A stretch of 64,000 bases of DNA from Candidatus Scalindua rubra (GCA_001723765.1 MAYW01000001.1:39255-103254), one strand, 5' to 3'; positions 24,400 to 33,713 are shown, counted from the first letter of the stretch. Notes: generated by a model from the letters alone, not told the origin. Numbers and translations: made by a program.

Positions 24400-26451
24400 A
24401 TGAATACAAAAAACCCTTTCATAAATTTCACGTCTAAAAAGCTTCATTTAAAAATAGCGTTCACCATATTTCTAATCATTATATTTATTGCTCTTGCATC
24501 TGGTTCTGGCATAGCACAGGAGGAAGAAGAGGCGGTCCAATACAGGAACTTTTTTGGGATTGATGCCAGGGTAACTGTTTGGATAATTGCTCAGTTGCAT
24601 CTCATGTTTGCCTCCTTTGTGCTAGCGGTTCCAATCTTTGCAGTAATTGTTGAGATTATAGGCGCAAAGAGCAATGATAAGAGGTATGACAAGTTAGCGC
24701 ATGAATTCACAAAGCTTTTGTCCGCGGCTTTTGCTGCAACGGCCTCATTAGGTGGCTTGCTGGCGTTTACATTAATTGGTCTTTATCCCGGCTTTATGAG
24801 GTATATGACGGATGTATTTCATCCCTTTATGTTTGTGTATGCGCTTTGTTTCTTTGGCGAGGCATTTTGTCTTTACGGCTACTATTACTCATGGGATTTA
24901 CTCGCAGAAAGGGGTAAATGGTTTCATATAACTCTGGGGATTCTTCTAAACCTTTTCGGTACGGCGTTAATGTTTTTCGCTAATTCATGGGCAACCTTTA
25001 TGATGGCTCCTAAGGGTATTAATATGGAAACAGGCGCGGTAACGAGTCTTTATCATGCATTATATAACATGCTCTGGATGCCCGTAAACATTCATCGCCT
25101 GATTGCAAATGTTGCCTTCGGAGGTTTTGTAGTGGGCGCTTATGCCGCGATTAAATTCATGGGAGCGAAGTGGGAAGAGGAGAAGGCACATTATGATTGG
25201 ATGGGTTACGTAGGGAATTTTATTGGGCTTGCGGCCTTGATACCGCTTCCCTTTGCCGGATATTGGCTTGGAAGAGAGGTTTACAGCGCCAGTCCGGTTA
25301 TGGGAAATATTATGATGGGAGGCTCTTTCTCATGGACATTTATAATACAGGCAATCCTTATTGGAATGCTTTTTATCGGCGGTAATTATTATCTATGGAA
25401 CGGCATGGAGAGAATAGAAGGCTCCGAACGTTACACACCATACGCAAAATATATAAATGTAATACTCTTCTTTTGCTTCGCTGTCTGGTTAACCCCACAT
25501 AATCTACCATTAAGTGGAGAAGAAAGGGCTGTTATTGGAGAACAATATCATCCATATTCAAAATATTTTGGTGTGATGGCTGCAAAAAATGCGGTCGTAA
25601 ACCTTTTAATCTTATCCACATTCTTTAATTTCCTTATATATAGAAGGGCTAATAAAGGTGAAATCAAGCCCTTTTCGAGCCATGGTAAGGCTGCTAAAAT
25701 AGCGCTTATTATTACTGCTTGCCTTTGTATAGCATTTCTAGCATGGTATGCTTTGGGACTTAAGGGAATAGAACTTGAAGAAAATATAAAGAAGTATATA
25801 TCTCCTCTTATTACGTGTCTTGTTATTCAAATATGTGCGATTATTGTTTCTATCCTTATTACTTTTGCAAACAGGGGTAAGTTTGCTCAGGCCTTCCTAT
25901 TTGGGGTGACGACAATTATTTCTGTAATATATTTGGCGTATTATGGATTTGTTGTTATGGAAAAGGCAAACCTGATTTTAAGATATTTATCTGTTACTCA
26001 GGTTGCAGTAGTGTTAAGTTGTCTGATTACAAATGCCGTTATAGATGTTTTCCTGTTTAAAAACGCTAAAGAAGTGGGTGGCATTAGCTGGGGGAAGATA
26101 CCTGTCAGGGCGCAGTATGCCTTGCTGCTTCTCTGTGTATCCATTGTAACACTTATGGGACTGATGGGTTTCATACGTTCAGGTCTAAGAATGAATTGGC
26201 ATATTTATGGATTTATGCAGGATACTTCTGCGGGCGCATTTACCCCAACTATAGCGTACATGGGATGGATGATTTGCTTGATTGTTGTGCTTTTTCTGGG
26301 TCTTGTAACATTCGTCTTCTGGCTTGCGGGGCTTGGTGAGAAGAAGGCAAAACATGTTTTTGCTCCTGTTGGCGCAGGTAGGATTGTAGAGGCGCCTTCT
26401 ACTGCTAATGGCGGAGAAATTATAAAGAATATATCTACGCAAAATGATTAA
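24400..26451 (+). CDS. Cytochrome bd-like membrane subunit (CydA-related, non-canonical)
   Basis: 683 aa, about 14 transmembrane helices. The N-terminal half aligns in pattern with CydA: a helix with QLHLMFASFVLAVP (high-spin haem histidine), FGEAFCLYGYYYSWDLL (CydA FLE...FFGWDRL), FFANSWATFMM (ANGWMQ) and NIHRLIANVAFGGFVVGAY (low-spin haem histidine). The Q loop is short, and the GRQPW motif of true bd oxidases is absent; that position reads MNWHIYGFMQDTSA. There is no cydB. It is therefore a bd-like core of the kind seen in Nitrospira and anammox genomes, joined here to haem-c genes. Reaction unknown: oxygen or NO reduction, or quinone-linked transfer. The next gene overlaps by one base. 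Confidence 0.75.
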   Translation: MNTKNPFINFTSKKLHLKIAFTIFLIIIFIALASGSGIAQEEEEAVQYRNFFGIDARVTVWIIAQLHLMFASFVLAVPIFAVIVEIIGAKSNDKRYDKLAHEFTKLLSAAFAATASLGGLLAFTLIGLYPGFMRYMTDVFHPFMFVYALCFFGEAFCLYGYYYSWDLLAERGKWFHITLGILLNLFGTALMFFANSWATFMMAPKGINMETGAVTSLYHALYNMLWMPVNIHRLIANVAFGGFVVGAYAAIKFMGAKWEEEKAHYDWMGYVGNFIGLAALIPLPFAGYWLGREVYSASPVMGNIMMGGSFSWTFIIQAILIGMLFIGGNYYLWNGMERIEGSERYTPYAKYINVILFFCFAVWLTPHNLPLSGEERAVIGEQYHPYSKYFGVMAAKNAVVNLLILSTFFNFLIYRRANKGEIKPFSSHGKAAKIALIITACLCIAFLAWYALGLKGIELEENIKKYISPLITCLVIQICAIIVSILITFANRGKFAQAFLFGVTTIISVIYLAYYGFVVMEKANLILRYLSVTQVAVVLSCLITNAVIDVFLFKNAKEVGGISWGKIPVRAQYALLLLCVSIVTLMGLMGFIRSGLRMNWHIYGFMQDTSAGAFTPTIAYMGWMICLIVVLFLGLVTFVFWLAGLGEKKAKHVFAPVGAGRIVEAPSTANGGEIIKNISTQND

Positions 26452-27410
26452 TGATAAAAATAATGGGTAGTTTTTTTAAAGCAGTAATATTTAGTCTTCT
26501 TGTTGTATTATTTTTTGCCTACGTTTGCATTTACGTAACAGGCATTTCTGGTGATGCAGGTGGTGAAGGGGCTACTGGGATTAGTCCTGAAGCAGGCGAA
26601 AAGATATACTGGGGAGAAGGGCAGTGTCACACGTGTCACAGTGTTGGTACATCTGGAAGCGCTACAAGAGGCCCGAATCAGGAAGGTCTTGCATCAAGGG
26701 CAGAAGAAAGGGCAAAAGAGACAGGCTTTGCTTCTGGTTTGGAATATATGGTTGAAGCAATAGTTGACCCTGGTTCACATATAGTTGAAGGATATGATAA
26801 CATTATGCCAAAAGTATATAATCCTCCAATCATGTTAGGACGTGAAAAAATTTTGGCTGTGCTTTCATACTTACAAACATTGGGAGGCGAGCCGGATATC
26901 GAGGCAGTAATGAAGGTTAAGGACAAGATTCCAGAAGCATCAAAGAAGAAAGTAATTCCCTGGGTTCCTCCGATCGAGGCAGACCCAAAAGAAGGCGAAA
27001 AGATCTTTTTTGATGAAACGAGAACGGCTGCATGTTCAAAGTGCCATATAATGAGTGGAAGGGGCGCAAAAGTGGGGCCTGATCTTACCGGCATAGGGGC
27101 AGTACAGACACCTCAATATCTAATAGAATCAGTCCTCAAACCAAGCGCCGTAATAGTCAAAGGTTTTGAGACTATGTATCTGATAACGACTGACGGCATG
27201 GCATATAATGGGATTTTACAGAGACAGAGTGAGGAAGAAGTGGTGTTATTGGTTGAAGAGGAAGGTGAGATGGTTGAATATGTTTTCTACCCGGATGAGA
27301 TTGCACAGATGAAAAAGCAAGATGCATCTATAATGCCAGGCAATATGAGTGACCTGTTAACGACAAGAGAGTTTTATGGAATTATTTCGTATCTTTTAAG
27401 TTTAAAATAA
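26451..27410 (+). CDS. Membrane-anchored dihaem cytochrome c
   Basis: 319 aa. N-terminal transmembrane anchor (about 8-30), then two haem motifs: CHTCH (59-63) and CSKCH (about 197-201). Each follows the class I layout, with a later methionine (MPKVYN; the second domain ends in MPGNMSD). The second domain resembles membrane-dehydrogenase haem domains (GPDLTGIG...YLIESVLKPSAVI...GFETMYLITTDGM). The ATG overlaps the stop of the bd-like gene (TAATG), so the two are coupled and probably form one complex. Confidence 0.85.
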   Translation: MIKIMGSFFKAVIFSLLVVLFFAYVCIYVTGISGDAGGEGATGISPEAGEKIYWGEGQCHTCHSVGTSGSATRGPNQEGLASRAEERAKETGFASGLEYMVEAIVDPGSHIVEGYDNIMPKVYNPPIMLGREKILAVLSYLQTLGGEPDIEAVMKVKDKIPEASKKKVIPWVPPIEADPKEGEKIFFDETRTAACSKCHIMSGRGAKVGPDLTGIGAVQTPQYLIESVLKPSAVIVKGFETMYLITTDGMAYNGILQRQSEEEVVLLVEEEGEMVEYVFYPDEIAQMKKQDASIMPGNMSDLLTTREFYGIISYLLSLK

Positions 27411-27431
27411 AACTTGATAGGAATATAACCA

Positions 27432-28205
27432 ATGGGAAAGAAAAAAACCTCATATTCAATGATATGGGTCATTATTTCTTTTATTATCGTATTTTTTATA
27501 ATAAAAATTGTTTCTCCCTATGTCTTCAAGGTCTTGTTGGCAAAGGGTCATACCATGCCGACACCAAGCACACTTGTTCTTTGGTATATGATTTTGGCTG
27601 TGACTGGCGCTCTTGTTTATGTTTCAGCGTCTATTCTTAGGTGGGCGAATTTTTTAAGTTTTATCTTGCCTGCCGGTGATGATAAGACAAAAGCGATACT
27701 TCAAAAGATGATAATTATAGCATTCCCTTTGTTCGTAGGTTGGTTTGCTTATTCAGGAACTGCGCCGAGGGCAGCTTCGCCAGTAGAATTACGAATCCAG
27801 CATCCTACCTTACCACAAGAATATGAGAAGTTAGAAAATCCTTTTGCGCATGTTGATGAGGAGACTAAAATAAGATACATAGAAGAAGGAAAGTTTCTTT
27901 TTCGGCTGAATTGCCGTCCATGCCATGGGTCAAAAGCGGATGGTAATGGTCCTTTTGCTAACGCATTTCGTTTAAGGCCTATTAATTTTACCGATCCTGG
28001 AACGATAGCGACGGTAGTAGAAAGCTTTGCCTTTTGGAGGATTAAGGAAGGAGGGCCGGGACTTCCTGCCGTGTCTACACCCTGGGATTCTGCTATGCCT
28101 GCCTGGAAGGATACTTTAACAGACGAACAAATCTGGAAGATTATAATGGGTGAGTATGCGATTGCTGGAGTTGTACCGCGTCAAAGAGAAGAGATAGAAC
28201 ATTAA
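27432..28205 (+). CDS. Membrane cytochrome c (one haem, three TM helices)
   Basis: 257 aa. Three hydrophobic helices (about 10-32, 47-68, 90-108) come before one haem motif CRPCH (about 161-165) in LNCRPCHGSKADGNGPFA, with the methionine ligand in SAMPAWKDTLTDEQIW. Multi-TM anchors on a monohaem cytochrome are unusual and suggest it helps build the membrane core. 21 bp after the dihaem protein; part of the same transcription unit. Confidence 0.85.
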   Translation: MGKKKTSYSMIWVIISFIIVFFIIKIVSPYVFKVLLAKGHTMPTPSTLVLWYMILAVTGALVYVSASILRWANFLSFILPAGDDKTKAILQKMIIIAFPLFVGWFAYSGTAPRAASPVELRIQHPTLPQEYEKLENPFAHVDEETKIRYIEEGKFLFRLNCRPCHGSKADGNGPFANAFRLRPINFTDPGTIATVVESFAFWRIKEGGPGLPAVSTPWDSAMPAWKDTLTDEQIWKIIMGEYAIAGVVPRQREEIEH

Positions 28206-28283
28206 AAATCCCCTCTTTCCCCTTTACAAAAGGGGGATTAAGGGGGATTATTCCCTTTAGAAAAGGGGGAAAGAGGGGGATTT
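28206..28283. repeat. G/C-run palindromic repeat (AAATCCCC family)
   Basis: AAATCCCC(T)CTTTCCCC at the left and GGGGGAAAGAGGGGGATTT at the right form a long hairpin, with an inner pair AAGGGGGATTA. A related unit is at 53606-53652, just before tsaD. It begins directly at the stop codon of the preceding gene and could act as a stabiliser or partial terminator. Confidence 0.55.
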
Positions 28284-28315
28284 GTCAACTTACTTTTTTC
28301 ACTTACTATAGTAGT

Positions 28316-30046
28316 ATGTATAAGAGTAATACTATTGTAAAATGTACGATTATGTGTTTGTTTGCGGGGATAATATCCTTCTTATGTATGCGTGTGGGGT
28401 TTGCCCAGACTACGCAATTATTCAGGACTTATAAAACAGAGGTTCCTGCAAAGATACCAGAGACGCTTGAAGCTATTGCTGCCGGGAAAATAATTTATGA
28501 GGAAAGATGCTATTATTGTCATGGGGTAAGAGGTAATGGTCCTGAAGCATCGCGTTTAGACCCAAAGCCAAGGGATTTTACAAGAAATGAATATAAGATA
28601 CGTTCTACAGAACTTGGAATGCTTCCAACAGACGAAGACCTTTTCAGAATAATTACGAGTGGTATAGAAGGCACAGCTATGCCTTTCTGGAGTACTTTAA
28701 CCAATGAAGAAAGGTGGCAGGTTATATATTACATTAAAACGTTTAATAAGAGTTTTAAAGAGAGAGAAACACAAAAGATGATTTCTATAGGCGCAGAAAT
28801 ACCTTTAAATCCAGAGTCTATTAAACGAGGTAAAAAGTTGTTTAAGGAAGCGAAATGTTTCCTATGCCATGGTGAATATGGCAGAGCGGACGGTCAAATT
28901 ATCACTACATTAAAGGGAAAGTGGAACTTTCCATTTAAAGCAAGAAACCTGTCAAAAAGCTGGTTGTATAAGGGGGGGAATACGACTAAAGATATTTATA
29001 GAACAATAACAACAGGCTTTAATGAATCGCCGATGGGATCGTATGTAGATTATCTTACAGAGGATGATCGATGGCATCTTTCGCACTACGTGAAATCAAT
29101 CTCTCATGATATGAAGACAGAAGTTGTGTTAAAGTCAAAATTGGTTGAGGGTGATTTGCCAGCAGGCCCCAATGATGCCGCCTGGGAAATAGCAAATCCG
29201 ACTGAAATACCTCTAGCTGGCCAGATCGTTGCAAGCCCCAGATTATGGGCTCCTTCAATTGACTCTATAAGAATAAAATCATTATATAATAAAGAAGACA
29301 TAGCCTTTTTGTTAGAGTGGGATGATACGACGAATGAACAAGATGAAGTTTACAGTGATGCTGTGGCAATGCAATTCCCAACAAAGATTCCTGAGGGACT
29401 CAGGAAGCCGTTTTTTGCCATGGGAGACTCTGGTAAAAGCGTTACCATCTGGCGCTGGAGAGCGTATGATGAATCTATGCAACAAATGGAGGGCGAGGAT
29501 GAATACGACGACGATTTAGAATCTGCTACTGATGGTGGCAGTAGTATTACCAGGCAGGAAGGAACAAATAATGCAGAGGCAGAGGCAGAGGAAAAGGAAG
29601 AAGTATCAGAAGTTAAAGATGCGCAAGAAGCTAAAGAAAAATTTAAAGGCTTTGCAACAATTAAGGAAATGAATGCAAAAGGGTTTAAAAATCTTGCTGA
29701 ACAATCATCCGATAGTCAGGATTCGAAAGGCAAAGGTTACTGGAAAAATGGAAAATGGAAAATTATGATAACAAGACCCGTCGTAACAGGTGACAAAAAA
29801 ATAGATATTCAATTTGAAACAGGGAAATTGATCCCATATGCATTAGCTGTATGGGATGGTTCAAATAGCGAGATTGGAGGTCAGAAAGCAATCACGTCAT
29901 GGTATTATCTGACTTTGGAAATGACCACACCCCGAAGTGTTTACTTGTATGTGATTATTGCAATAATAATGGGCATAAGCATTCAATTTTGGGTTATTGG
30001 AAGGGTGAGAAGATTTCCACCTAAAGTTCCTGAAGAAAAAAAATAA
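28316..30046 (+). CDS. Dihaem cytochrome c fused to an ethylbenzene-dehydrogenase-type haem domain
   Basis: 576 aa. Signal/anchor (CTIMCLFAGIISFLCMRVGFA), haem motifs CYYCH (about 63-67) and CFLCH (about 181-185) with MPFW and MGSY methionines, then a domain from about 275 (DAAWEIANPTEIPLAGQIVASPRLW) that matches EB_dh/NarI-type gamma-subunit haem-b domains. It has the characteristic FAMGDSGKSVTIWRW stretch and an acidic low-complexity insert (about 390-450, EAEAEEKEEVSEVKD). A final TM helix lies at about 545-565. The haem c plus EB_dh fusion is the chemistry seen in electron-entry subunits of molybdenum enzymes, but no such catalytic subunit is next to it. It probably wires the bd-like core. 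Confidence 0.8.
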   Translation: MYKSNTIVKCTIMCLFAGIISFLCMRVGFAQTTQLFRTYKTEVPAKIPETLEAIAAGKIIYEERCYYCHGVRGNGPEASRLDPKPRDFTRNEYKIRSTELGMLPTDEDLFRIITSGIEGTAMPFWSTLTNEERWQVIYYIKTFNKSFKERETQKMISIGAEIPLNPESIKRGKKLFKEAKCFLCHGEYGRADGQIITTLKGKWNFPFKARNLSKSWLYKGGNTTKDIYRTITTGFNESPMGSYVDYLTEDDRWHLSHYVKSISHDMKTEVVLKSKLVEGDLPAGPNDAAWEIANPTEIPLAGQIVASPRLWAPSIDSIRIKSLYNKEDIAFLLEWDDTTNEQDEVYSDAVAMQFPTKIPEGLRKPFFAMGDSGKSVTIWRWRAYDESMQQMEGEDEYDDDLESATDGGSSITRQEGTNNAEAEAEEKEEVSEVKDAQEAKEKFKGFATIKEMNAKGFKNLAEQSSDSQDSKGKGYWKNGKWKIMITRPVVTGDKKIDIQFETGKLIPYALAVWDGSNSEIGGQKAITSWYYLTLEMTTPRSVYLYVIIAIIMGISIQFWVIGRVRRFPPKVPEEKK

Positions 30047-30064
30047 AAACAAAAATAAATAATA

Positions 30065-31522
30065 ATGAAAATGATTAAGAAAAGAAGAATATATTTAGTA
30101 AGTCTCATATTGGCATGTATAATTTTTGTTTTTATTTTTGATAGAGTTCTTGTTGCAGAACCCCCAAAACCAAGCTCACTTCTTTTAGAAGTGGAAGAGC
30201 TATACAGCGGTGAAAAAAAATACATGCAGTTACCATTCGTTCTAGAAGACACACATAAGCGACCCAAGAACGGACCACCTCTCAAGAATGTTATCCATAA
30301 GGCTAACAGAGAATGGCTTAAAAAGTGGATATCAAATCCTAAAAAAATGATGCCTAATGCTAGAATGCCGAAACTCATGTTTAATGATAATGAGATTGAG
30401 GCAATTTTGGCATATTTGACAAGTATTGCAGACAAAGAACTACCTAAGCAAGAATGGGATTCGTATTTATTGAAATCTGAGGACGAAATGAGCGATGAAG
30501 ACTACGAAAAGAGAGATAAGTTATTTTCAAGAGGCAAGTCGATTTGGGGACGTGCCAGGTGTAATATATGTCATCCGATAAAGGGAGAGGGTGCCGTCGT
30601 AGACGTAGGGCCAGACCTTGGCGCAGTAGCTGACAAGATAAATCGTGATTGGTTATACCTTTGGGTTAAAGAGCCAAAAAGTTATTTTACTGATACTCAA
30701 ATGGCAAGGTATAGATTTAATGATAAGGAGTTGAGACAGTTGGTTGAATTTATTATGAGAGATTGGGATTTTAAGGCAGAGGAGGAGGAAGAAGAAGCAA
30801 GTACTCATGAAGCAAGCAAGGGTGTAGATGTGAAGACAGTGGTGGAATCATCTATTATTCCGGAAGGCACATTGGTTGAAAAAGGAAAGAGAATTATAGA
30901 GTTAAGCCGATGCTCTATTTGTCATGAAATTGAGGGTATAGCAGATTTGTTGCCGATTAGCAAAAGAGAGAACGAGCTAACTGAAGGGTTTGAGAAGTTG
31001 TTAAATGATATTAATTGTATGACGTGTCACAATATTCAAGGAAAGGGAGGTGCTTTTGCGCCTGAATTGACCCACGAAGGCAGTAAACTCAAGGAGACAT
31101 GGATAGGGGATTTTCTTCAGAAACCAGATATTATACGCCCAATGTTAAAACAGATGCCAAAATTTAATATTACTCCGGAAGAGGCTGAAACAGCAGTGAA
31201 ATTTATTGAGGAGTTTTTTGTAAGTAAAGAGATCCCTGTAGAAAGGTTTGCTAATATTGAACCTACCGAAGAGAAAATTAACAAAGGAAAGCAATTATAC
31301 GATGCTAACGGATGCAGGAGTTGCCACAAAATAGAGACAGGCGGTAATGTTGGGCCGAATCTAAAAAGGGTTGGTGATAGGCTTGAGAATGGTTATATCT
31401 TCTTCCACCTAAAGGATCCTCATCGTGAGATTCCAGACGCTGTAGAACCCAATTATAATCTTACTGATGAAGAAGCAATCGCAATAACACATTTCCTGAT
31501 ATCTTGTAGAAATAAGGAATAA
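30065..31522 (+). CDS. Tetrahaem cytochrome c
   Basis: 485 aa. N-terminal hydrophobic segment (about 10-29), then four CxxCH motifs: CNICH (about 169), CSICH (about 290), CMTCH (about 320) and CRSCH (about 418). It contains three modules of NREWLKKWISNPKKMMPNARMP type (W...L..P....MP.F...), a layout of repeated class I cytochrome domains; the first module has kept the fold but lacks a CxxCH. An acidic linker (EEEEEEASTHEA) is at about 240. Exported and membrane-tethered. 18 bp after the preceding gene and 3 bp before the next; same operon. Confidence 0.85.
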   Translation: MKMIKKRRIYLVSLILACIIFVFIFDRVLVAEPPKPSSLLLEVEELYSGEKKYMQLPFVLEDTHKRPKNGPPLKNVIHKANREWLKKWISNPKKMMPNARMPKLMFNDNEIEAILAYLTSIADKELPKQEWDSYLLKSEDEMSDEDYEKRDKLFSRGKSIWGRARCNICHPIKGEGAVVDVGPDLGAVADKINRDWLYLWVKEPKSYFTDTQMARYRFNDKELRQLVEFIMRDWDFKAEEEEEEASTHEASKGVDVKTVVESSIIPEGTLVEKGKRIIELSRCSICHEIEGIADLLPISKRENELTEGFEKLLNDINCMTCHNIQGKGGAFAPELTHEGSKLKETWIGDFLQKPDIIRPMLKQMPKFNITPEEAETAVKFIEEFFVSKEIPVERFANIEPTEEKINKGKQLYDANGCRSCHKIETGGNVGPNLKRVGDRLENGYIFFHLKDPHREIPDAVEPNYNLTDEEAIAITHFLISCRNKE

Positions 31523-31525
31523 AAG

Positions 31526-32137
31526 ATGGTAAAGATGTTAACAAAAAATTCTATACTCGGAATAATATGTTTTTTGATTATAGCCGGAACATCTATTAAG
31601 GGCGCTAATGGCGCCGAAGAAAGAGGACCTTTTATTACGTTAATCGAAGAACAAAAGGTCTATTTAGCTACTCCCAAGAAGACATTTCAATATTATTGTG
31701 GTCCTTGCCACGGGGATTCAGCTAATGGGAAAGGTATCTTTTTCACTATTGACCTCAAACCGAAACCAAGAGATTTGACTGATGTGGAATATATGGCAAA
31801 ATTAACTGATAACTATCTACAGGATTTTATTACAAAAGGTTCCGCCGCAATGGAGAAATCGGATTTATGCCCTCCGTGGGGTAACACACTTGAGGAAGAT
31901 CGGATCAAGGGCATTATAGCTTATCTACGAAGTCTGACTATCTCAAAATCAAAGCTTGAAGAGAAACCTGCTACCGAAAAAGAAAGCAAGGAAAAGAAAG
32001 CTGTAAGGATTGCTGAAGGAAAACAGAAGGGAGCGCCCAAAGCAATTATATGGAGTGTTTTGATTATCTCATGTTTTTTTCTTATATTTGCCGCAAAGAA
32101 CGAATGGAAAAAACTAGCTAGAGACAAATTATTGTAA
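31526..32137 (+). CDS. Monohaem cytochrome c with C-terminal membrane anchor
   Basis: 203 aa. Signal peptide (NSILGIICFLIIAGTSIKGANG), one haem motif CGPCH (about 55-59) in YYCGPCHGDSANGKG, and PPWGN in place of an obvious methionine ligand. A lysine-rich linker precedes a C-terminal TM helix (AIIWSVLIISCFFLIFAA). Five haem-c proteins in a row, this being the last, end the cytochrome run. AAGGA lies seven bases before the ATG at 31526. Confidence 0.85.
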   Translation: MVKMLTKNSILGIICFLIIAGTSIKGANGAEERGPFITLIEEQKVYLATPKKTFQYYCGPCHGDSANGKGIFFTIDLKPKPRDLTDVEYMAKLTDNYLQDFITKGSAAMEKSDLCPPWGNTLEEDRIKGIIAYLRSLTISKSKLEEKPATEKESKEKKAVRIAEGKQKGAPKAIIWSVLIISCFFLIFAAKNEWKKLARDKLL

Positions 32138-32163
32138 TTTATTAATTTTATGGAGGATGAAAT

Positions 32164-32607
32164 ATGAAAAGATCAGAATTTTTGTTAGGAGGAGAAGATA
32201 TCAATAAAATTAAAGTTGACCAGGTTATGGAGGGTAATGTTCGTCCTTGTTATCCAACCACCATGTGGAAAGATATAGCTTTAACTCTGGTGGCTGGTGG
32301 GTATGGCAGCCTTCCTGTTATAGATTCCGAAAGAAACCTTATAGGCATTGTGAGCGAGTACGATCTTTTAAGAGTTTTAAACACAGGAAAAGATGAAAAT
32401 GAAATAACCGCTCAAGATATAATGACTAAAAAGACTGTAACAGTGATGGAAGAAACCCCTATTATGGATGTTATTAAATTACTAGAAGATAAACATTTAA
32501 TCAGGGTGCCTGTCGTAAAAGGCAAAAAGTTAGTAGGCATTGTGGCACGGCGAGATATCCTATTATGCCACCTGAAAGCAACAGCCAAAGCACCAAGTTT
32601 ACTCTAA
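32164..32607 (+). CDS. CBS-domain pair protein
   Basis: 147 aa, soluble. Two CBS motifs (VMEGNVRPCYPTTMWKDIA...GSLPVIDSERNLIGIVSEYDLL and IMTKKTVTVMEETPIMDVI...IRVPVVKGKKLVGIVARRDIL) form one Bateman module, which usually senses adenine nucleotides. GGAGG precedes the ATG. 26 bp after the last cytochrome gene, so it may report energy state to the complex. A stand-alone regulator cannot be excluded. Confidence 0.85.
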   Translation: MKRSEFLLGGEDINKIKVDQVMEGNVRPCYPTTMWKDIALTLVAGGYGSLPVIDSERNLIGIVSEYDLLRVLNTGKDENEITAQDIMTKKTVTVMEETPIMDVIKLLEDKHLIRVPVVKGKKLVGIVARRDILLCHLKATAKAPSLL

Positions 32608-32674
32608 AGTTCCCATAATAGGATAATAGGGACATAATAGGGACAGCGCCTATTGACAATAATAGGGACAGCGC

Positions 32675-33088
32675 CTATTTATTTCCTTTCTTTCTTGGTA
32701 TTCCTTGTGGTAAGGCAATTAATCTTCGTCCAAACATTTTTTCCAGCACTTTGATAAAGTTACCATCGCCAGAGGGTCATCCTGTCATTACATTTTTCCT
32801 TCGATTAATATATTGAGCATATCTCATATGAAGCATATTAAAAGTGTGGGGAAGAGAATCTTCCTTTTTTGGCGCGCAGATAAATAATGATTAGCCATAA
32901 GACAGTAAGCCTATATATCCAAAGAGTATTTTTTGCTGTAATCTTTAAGCCATTCAAGGTATTGAACATAGTCGTCATCTTCCTCAAATACCGGCTGCCT
33001 GTAATTGCCCCTTTGGGTGATATGTCAACGATGCGCCGCAGGCATGATGTGGATATCCTTTTGCTACAACTCTTGCTATTCGTAACAT
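32675..33088 (-). pseudogene. REP-associated tyrosine transposase (RAYT/Y1) relic
   Basis: The minus strand from 33088 reads MLRIARVVAKGYPHHA, then, after short frame slips, GNYRQPVFEEDDDYVQYLEWLKDYSKKYSLDIY, the N terminus of a Y1 transposase of the REP type. The sequence then breaks. The C terminus reappears at 32675-32775 as SGDGNFIKVLEKMFGRRL with stop TAG. The catalytic HUH and tyrosine region is missing, so the enzyme is dead. Repeats GGACAGCGCCTATT stand twice just past the 3' end (32642-32654, 32667-32679) and TAGACACTGTCCC past the 5' end. Confidence 0.7.
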
Positions 33089-33247
33089 GCTAAAAATCTA
33101 TACTACAGGATACTCTATGCCAACAATAAAATAGACACTGTCCCTAACCTTGTACCTAATAATGTTTAAACCGCAAATATATTGGTGGTTAGCTTGATGT
33201 CATTGTTAGGTTTTCCTTAATAATAATTGAATTATGAAGGTCCTATT

Positions 33248-33511
33248 CTATTTATGTTTTGGGTTTGATGGAGTAACGGGTTGGGACAATAACTCTTTAA
33301 GAAACTCTGGTGCAAAATCAGCGCCATTTTCCCATGACAAAGTATTGCAATGAATCTTAAATTTTTTGAAAAACTCTATATTATTTAGTGGTTCGAATAC
33401 TGGCCCTTCTAGCTCATACGAAAGATCAATCTCGCCTTCTGTCCCGTCATTAAATCGAATCCAAATCACGTAGTCTCTTAAATATTTTGCATCTTCAACA
33501 TGTAGAAACAT
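33248..33511 (-). CDS. DUF2442-family protein
   Basis: 87 aa. The motif series YVIWIRFNDGTEGEIDLSYELEGPVFEPLNN...FFKKFKIHCNTLSWENGADFAPEFL is the typical DUF2442 domain, a small beta-rich fold usually encoded next to DUF4160. The pair is seen in mobile or toxin-antitoxin-like settings but its role is not established. It follows the DUF4160 remnant with 4 bp between. Confidence 0.75.
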   Translation of the reverse strand: MFLHVEDAKYLRDYVIWIRFNDGTEGEIDLSYELEGPVFEPLNNIEFFKKFKIHCNTLSWENGADFAPEFLKELLSQPVTPSNPKHK

Positions 33512-33515
33512 AACT

Positions 33516-33713
33516 TTACTCCAGTGGTTTAATCTTCTTTAGAGGTTCTCTCTTTTCTACCAATTTCCAATTTTCCATCAACTCACCTTTATGTAATGAA
33601 TACCATTCTAAAACAGCAGTAAGTGCTCTGCGGGGAAATTTCCCGGTTACAATACCGGTTTCGATTTCCAATGTTATCTCATATTCACTATTTACTTCAA
33701 TAGGTGATCCCAC
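33516..33713 (-). CDS. DUF4160-family protein, N terminus lost
   Basis: 65 aa from a GTG at 33713. GIVTGKFPRRALTAVLEWYSLHKGELMENWKL...PLKKIKPLE is the C-terminal two-thirds of DUF4160. Family members begin with a PHFHA-type segment that is missing. Upstream the frame stays open but reads unrelated sequence, and the bases GGTGATCCCACTTC there resemble the end of the repeat at 34110-34124. So a repeat seems to have replaced the 5' end, and the pair may be inactive. Confidence 0.55.
   Translation of the reverse strand: MGSPIEVNSEYEITLEIETGIVTGKFPRRALTAVLEWYSLHKGELMENWKLVEKREPLKKIKPLE

Noticed and set aside
24400..26451. Classical cytochrome bd quinol oxidase
   Set aside because: No GRQPW motif, a short Q loop and no cydB gene next to it.
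21663..32607. Nitrite oxidoreductase gene cluster
   Set aside because: Haem-c, EB_dh and cupredoxin genes are present, but no molybdopterin or Fe-S catalytic subunit is in the window.
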